Of a stretch of DNA of 64,000 nucleotides, positions 60,459-64,000 are shown one piece after another. Each line of letters begins with the position of its first letter. The stretch's first letter is position 1. Under the pieces are notes generated by a model. It had not been told where the DNA came from, searched no databases, and worked only from the letters and a program-made list of their open reading frames with translations. The stretch is from Paramecium octaurelia (Eukaryota > Ciliophora > Oligohymenophorea > Peniculida > Parameciidae): assembly GCA_905182995.1 (NCBI GenBank), contig CAJJDP010000134.1, positions 5,133-69,132 on the forward strand. Direction: 5' to 3'. The translations under genes were made by a program, and so were the position numbers.

Positions 60459-60761
60459 TCATCCCTTTTTTATATTTTTGCATTTAAGTAGAATTTCTTC
60501 CCAGGCGTCACTTGACTGTTTGGGTCTTCTTCTGAAATTGGTTTCGATCATTCTTTTTAGCTCTTTTGATTTATTGCTTGATGGAGTTTGAGAACTATAA
60601 TCTGGATATTCTATCTTGATCTTATAAAGAGAGGTTTTAGGTGGTGCAGGCAAGAGAAGATTCTTAGTTTAATTTTCTTTGTCTTCATCTTCTAGTTGCC
60701 ATTTGGAAACAGCGAGTTCTTTTTCTTGAGAGAATTCGATTTCCGTTGATTAATTAATCAT
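60459..60761 (-). CDS. Small hydrophilic protein, 100 aa
   Basis: Single exon ATG 60761 (MINQSTEIEFSQEKELAV) to TGA 60459-60461. Highly charged, Pro/Ser-containing (LPAPPKTSLYKIKIEYPDY; ETNFRRRPKQSSDAWEEI). Only 25 bp downstream of the previous gene's stop on the same strand. Codon use is GC-richer than in the intergenic DNA around it, supporting a real gene. Function unknown. Confidence 0.6.
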
Positions 60762-60786
60762 TATTAAATTTATAGAGAATTGATAA

Positions 60787-61737
60787 TCAAAATTAGTTGT
60801 ATAATTGTGTTCTTTCATACTTATAGAAATTGTGATTGTCTTTCAAATCGTCTCTTTCCATTCTCTCCTAGGATTCGCATATCTTGTATTTGTAAGTGCA
60901 AAAATTGTGATTTTTCTTAAACTCTTTAAACTTGGATTAATCGAAATTGCATCTGTTTAAGTTGCAGTAATATTTTAATTGTTTGCTAACCAAATACATT
61001 TACAAATAAATTTCTTAGGTCTAATTCATATCATGGGTGCTCATTAATTGAGACAATAAATCAATGGTTTGATTCTGATATGAGACTAGATCTTTGAGAA
61101 TCAGATCAAAACAAAAACGAAGTTTAGAATTTTTCTGTCCTTCAATTATTCTTAATCCCAAACACTAGATATTTTAGATGACGAAACAATCTATAACGGG
61201 AATTTCACAAAGTTGTTGCATGCACACTCTTTTCAAATAGATGTAATAGACTTGTAGAATCTATTGGTAAGTTAGAGGTTCTCTGACTTCTTAAAAATAG
61301 ATTTTCTTGTCATTCTTCCTCTACCTGTAATTCTGTTCATCTTTGAAGTAATTTTACTCCAGAGTTTGCTTAGGAGTGTTATCCCAACTAGGTGCCAGGT
61401 TCACACTTTTAGAGATGGTCAAGTTCAATTCAGTAGGCAGTCTATCCAATACAAAACTTGTGTTGAGTGTGTTGGTTATCATGCTTATATTGCAGTCGGC
61501 AAATACTTCCTTCGGGAGAGAACATTATTGAATCATATAATGAAATACACTTAGGAGTCGTATTATTTATTCAGGCGACAAAGAACAATCAAATGGTTTT
61601 GATAGTTCTTGGAACACTTTCGAAAGGCCTATCAAAAATGCGATAGAAACCATACCAATTTTTAGTATCTATTCACTTAACTTGTCAATCTCATCATTTT
61701 TATGATTCATCACGTGAATTAGAGTTGGTTTAATCAT
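60787..61737 (-). CDS. Conserved protein of unknown function, 316 aa
   Basis: Single exon ATG 61737 (MIKPTLIHVMNHKNDEIDK) to TGA 60787-60789. Mostly helical with regular hydrophobic spacing (GMVSIAFLIGLSKVFQELSK; QQILQVYYIYLKRVCMQQLC; SKLRFCFDLILKDLVSYQ) and a Cys/His-containing C-terminal part (YYCNLNRCNFDQ; NHNFCTYKYKICES) that might bind metal but fits no named zinc-finger pattern. Starts 18 bp after the stop of the preceding same-strand gene. Confidence 0.7.
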
Positions 61738-61755
61738 TTTTAATAAATAATAATA

Positions 61756-62478
61756 TCAGGAAATAAATCTCCCCGTAATAGGATCTCTACTACCCATTCT
61801 ATATTGAGGGATCTCGGAAGTGTTGAATGACTGATGTTTCTTCTCTGTAGTCGGATTCCAATAGTCGAAAGCAGATGCCTTTTTTATTCTCTCTTAATTT
61901 GCCTAATGGTCATACTTCCACAGCACATACCTCATGATTAGTAATGATGTCGTATTTCTCTGGTTTCGGATGATAAACCAATTGTCTTTGCGGGGGTTTG
62001 GGTTCTTGGGCAATCAGTTAGGCAGTCTTGTAATTTGGATGGTCATCACCCATCACTATTTGAGTGGCCATCAAGGTAAGCTTGTCTCTAATAGGTTTGG
62101 CTCTGGGGGGATTCTGATAGTCCTTGTAATTCTTATATTCGGAGTTGAAGTGAGTATCCTTTTTGTAAGGCACATTAATGTGATCAATATGTATGGTTGA
62201 TGGATGCATATTGGCACACTAAATAACGATTACAACATCTGTACATTGTCTCTCTTCACTATATCTTTGTTTGGTTTGTAGTCTACTTCATAAACGGTTT
62301 CATTTGATTATTGCCATGGTTTCCATCCAATGTTGTAGTGATGTTCTCTCTATTCCATGGCTATTGGAGGAGCGTACTTGCCTACTCCCACATTCAGGTT
62401 CTCTGAAATTCCCTTGAATACTCCTTTGTACCCTTCAGTCTGAGGTCCTGGATCCCTTTGAATTTTACGAACGCTCAT
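61756..62478 (-). CDS. Probable ciliary microtubule-type protein, 222 aa
   Basis: ATG at 62478 (MSVRKIQRDPGPQTEGYKG). Introns of 26 nt (GTACAGATG...ATTTAG, near 62230) and 28 nt (GTATGTGCT...CATTAG, near 61915) close the frame at 222 codons, stop TGA 61756-61758. Low in hydrophobic core residues, rich in Tyr, Pro and Asn with short repeated phrases (HYNIGWKPWQQSNETVYEVDY; YPKKD-like loops; RMGSRDPITGRFIS). This extended, aromatic-proline style is typical of microtubule inner proteins and other axonemal fillers. That is an inference from composition; no family motif is certain. Confidence 0.65.
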
Positions 62479-62664
62479 ATTTTATTATATTAATCATTAT
62501 ATTTTCTCATGTTTCCTCATTCTCAATCCAAAATGAATGTCATAAGAAACACTAAAATTTCAAGTGTATAAATTTGATTGAGTAATTTAGAGGGACGAAT
62601 TTGCAAACTTATCATAATAATTGACTAATCCATAATTGATTGTAAAAATAAATATTTTTAAAAA

Positions 62665-63152
62665 TCAATTTGTTATAAAATTAGATTACATTTGTTGTTG
62701 TCCCAATTCCACCCTAACCTTCTCCATTATCGAGTCAATTATATCCTCATTGTTTTCATCCTCTTATTGAAAGTACTTAATTTTTTCTTTGTGCTAAATG
62801 TCCTTTAATTTTTCCAATTGTTTCTTTTCCTTTAATTTTTAGAGCTGTTTCTCTTTTTTATGTTTCTCATAAAGGAAATCGCTAAAACTCTTTAAATCAT
62901 CTCAACAATAAATACAATAATTGAATAGCTTTAATACGGCGAAAAGGCTTGCACAACTTTTGGATTCAGCTTTAAAGGAACTCTTCGAAACTATTGATTA
63001 TACGACCCCATTTGCTGTGCTCTTGGCAATGATATAATGTCCTTAACATTCGGTTCTATAATCATTCTTGCGTGTATTCTTTTGGTCGAATTCATATTTG
63101 GATTAGTAGTTACGTGTAACGAAGGAAGAGAAGGTTATGCTTTCTCGTGCAT
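62665..63152 (-). CDS. Small charged coiled-coil protein, 153 aa
   Basis: ATG at 63152 (MHEKAQPSLPSLHVTTNP) and a 26-nt intron (GTATTTATT...TTAAAG, near 62900) closing the frame; TGA at 62665-62667. The second half is Lys/Glu/Gln-rich coiled coil (EKHKKEKQLQKLKEKKQLEK) with an acidic end (EDENNEDIIDSIMEKVRV). Starts 30 bp downstream of the stop of the preceding same-strand gene. Function unknown. Confidence 0.65.
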
Positions 63153-63182
63153 ATTAATAAAATATTTAATTAATTAAATAAT

Positions 63183-64000
63183 TCATTTAACTTTATAAGA
63201 GTCCTTGTCCTTCTTCTTCTTTTCTTCGTCCTTATCCTCCAAAGGAATGACACATTTAATTAAGCGATTGGATCCATTTGAATTGTCAGTCAAATATAGA
63301 TTTGTTGGTTTTATGACGGAAAAACACATCCCTGTTATTTCTGGACTTCCTGGAATTAGAATATTCTCTAAAAGTTAGCCTTAGGGATTTAAAACAGATA
63401 TCAACCCCACATCGTGTTCATTACCCACTGAAAATTCAAAACGAGCAACATAAAGGAAATCCGATTAAGAAATTACAAGGGCTGTGGGTCCAAATCTGCC
63501 TGAAAATTGATGATACACGCTTTTATAATACCATATATATCATACCTAAATGCGTAGATCCCAGAATTCGTAAGCACAAACCTTATTATACGATTCTCAC
63601 ATGTCTCACTTACAAATAGGTTCTTCTCATCGTGACTCAAAGCCAACCCGCTTGGATGGGCTAAACATCTGTATGCTAAGGCAGTTGGCTTGATTTCTGG
63701 ACCGTCTACATCAACCATGAAGACTGAGCCAATTGGGTTTTCAACACTAGTTTCTCCAAAAGGACCTGAATCTGTAAAAAATACTGCGTCTAGGATTTAA
63801 ATCATATTCTCGATTACTTAGAGTGACATACGAGATGATAACTTAATTGGGACCCAAGAATGGCATTCCATCATATTCAGTGACGAAATCCTTGACTCCT
63901 TCTTAAAGCTGATTAGTTGATGATAATTAATTTAATTGCTTGTATGTAATTGCTTGATGTGCCATGTCAGCAATATAGATTACTGTATGATCTCGTTCTA
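63183..64000 (-). CDS. Strictosidine-synthase-like / SMP-30-type beta-propeller (5' end outside window)
   Basis: The gene enters from the right edge and ends at TGA 63183-63185. Introns of 28 nt (GTAATCGAG...TCCTAG, near 63800) and 26 nt (GTATGATAT...AAAAG, near 63530) restore FFTDSGPFGETS, HPSGLALSHDEKNLFVSETCENRIIRF (as two pieces) and YHQFSGRFGPTALVIS. These are hallmarks of the strictosidine-synthase-like/APMAP family of six-bladed propellers, which act as calcium-dependent hydrolases or are catalytically inert. A Lys/Asp/Glu tail (DKDEEKKKKDKDSYK) ends the protein. The upstream part (DHTVIYIADMAHQAI) continues beyond the window. Confidence 0.78.

Noticed and set aside
61934-62200. Plus-strand ORF of 88 codons
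   Set aside because: Antisense to the well-supported minus-strand gene at 61756-62478.

Overview
The window is AT-rich nuclear DNA of a ciliate, almost certainly a Paramecium macronuclear scaffold. TAA and TAG run through clearly conserved proteins where glutamine is expected, and only TGA ends genes. Introns are tiny (about 19-31 nt, mostly GTA...TAG), and genes are packed on both strands. All gene models below use this code; the frame arithmetic closes exactly (coding length divisible by 3 after intron removal) for most multi-exon models.

Layout. 0-3 kb: tail of a coiled-coil gene, a choline-transporter-like gene (SLC44/CTL) and a dead membrane-protein gene; this block is an inverted paralogue of 52.4-55.8 kb. 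3-7 kb: a decayed-looking cysteine-rich surface-type gene. 7.8-11.4 kb: a 21-repeat WD40 protein with one frameshifting deletion. 11.4-15.6 kb: two small tandem paralogues, a CFAP52 (WDR16) pseudogene and a small membrane protein. 15.6-18.25 kb: an assembly duplication. 18.2-30.1 kb: LITAF-like protein, aspartyl aminopeptidase, a membrane protein, DHHC palmitoyltransferase, a protein kinase, a membrane/coiled-coil protein, histone H2A, succinyl-CoA ligase beta and a casein-kinase-1-like kinase. 30-36 kb: sparse, with putative N-acylated proteins. 36-45.7 kb: kinesin-13 flanked by two inverted paralogous large GTPases. 45.8-51.6 kb: a Rab-like gene, a type-I membrane protein and a coiled-coil protein. 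52.4-64 kb: the second CTL block, then a dense minus-strand run of ten genes including a doublecortin-Ras fusion and, at the right edge, a strictosidine-synthase-like protein.

Three single-N gaps (16943, 43466, 47453) are each flanked by identical direct copies of 1.3-1.5 kb. They look like unmerged overlapping contigs, so about 4.3 kb of this window is artefactual. The most novel biology I see is one gene (57833-58763, minus) that joins a doublecortin microtubule-binding domain to a Ras-type GTPase ending in a CAAX box. Cilia and microtubules recur as a theme (kinesin-13, dead CFAP52, doublecortin-Ras), but there is no operon-like functional clustering; neighbours are mostly unrelated, as is usual in Paramecium.
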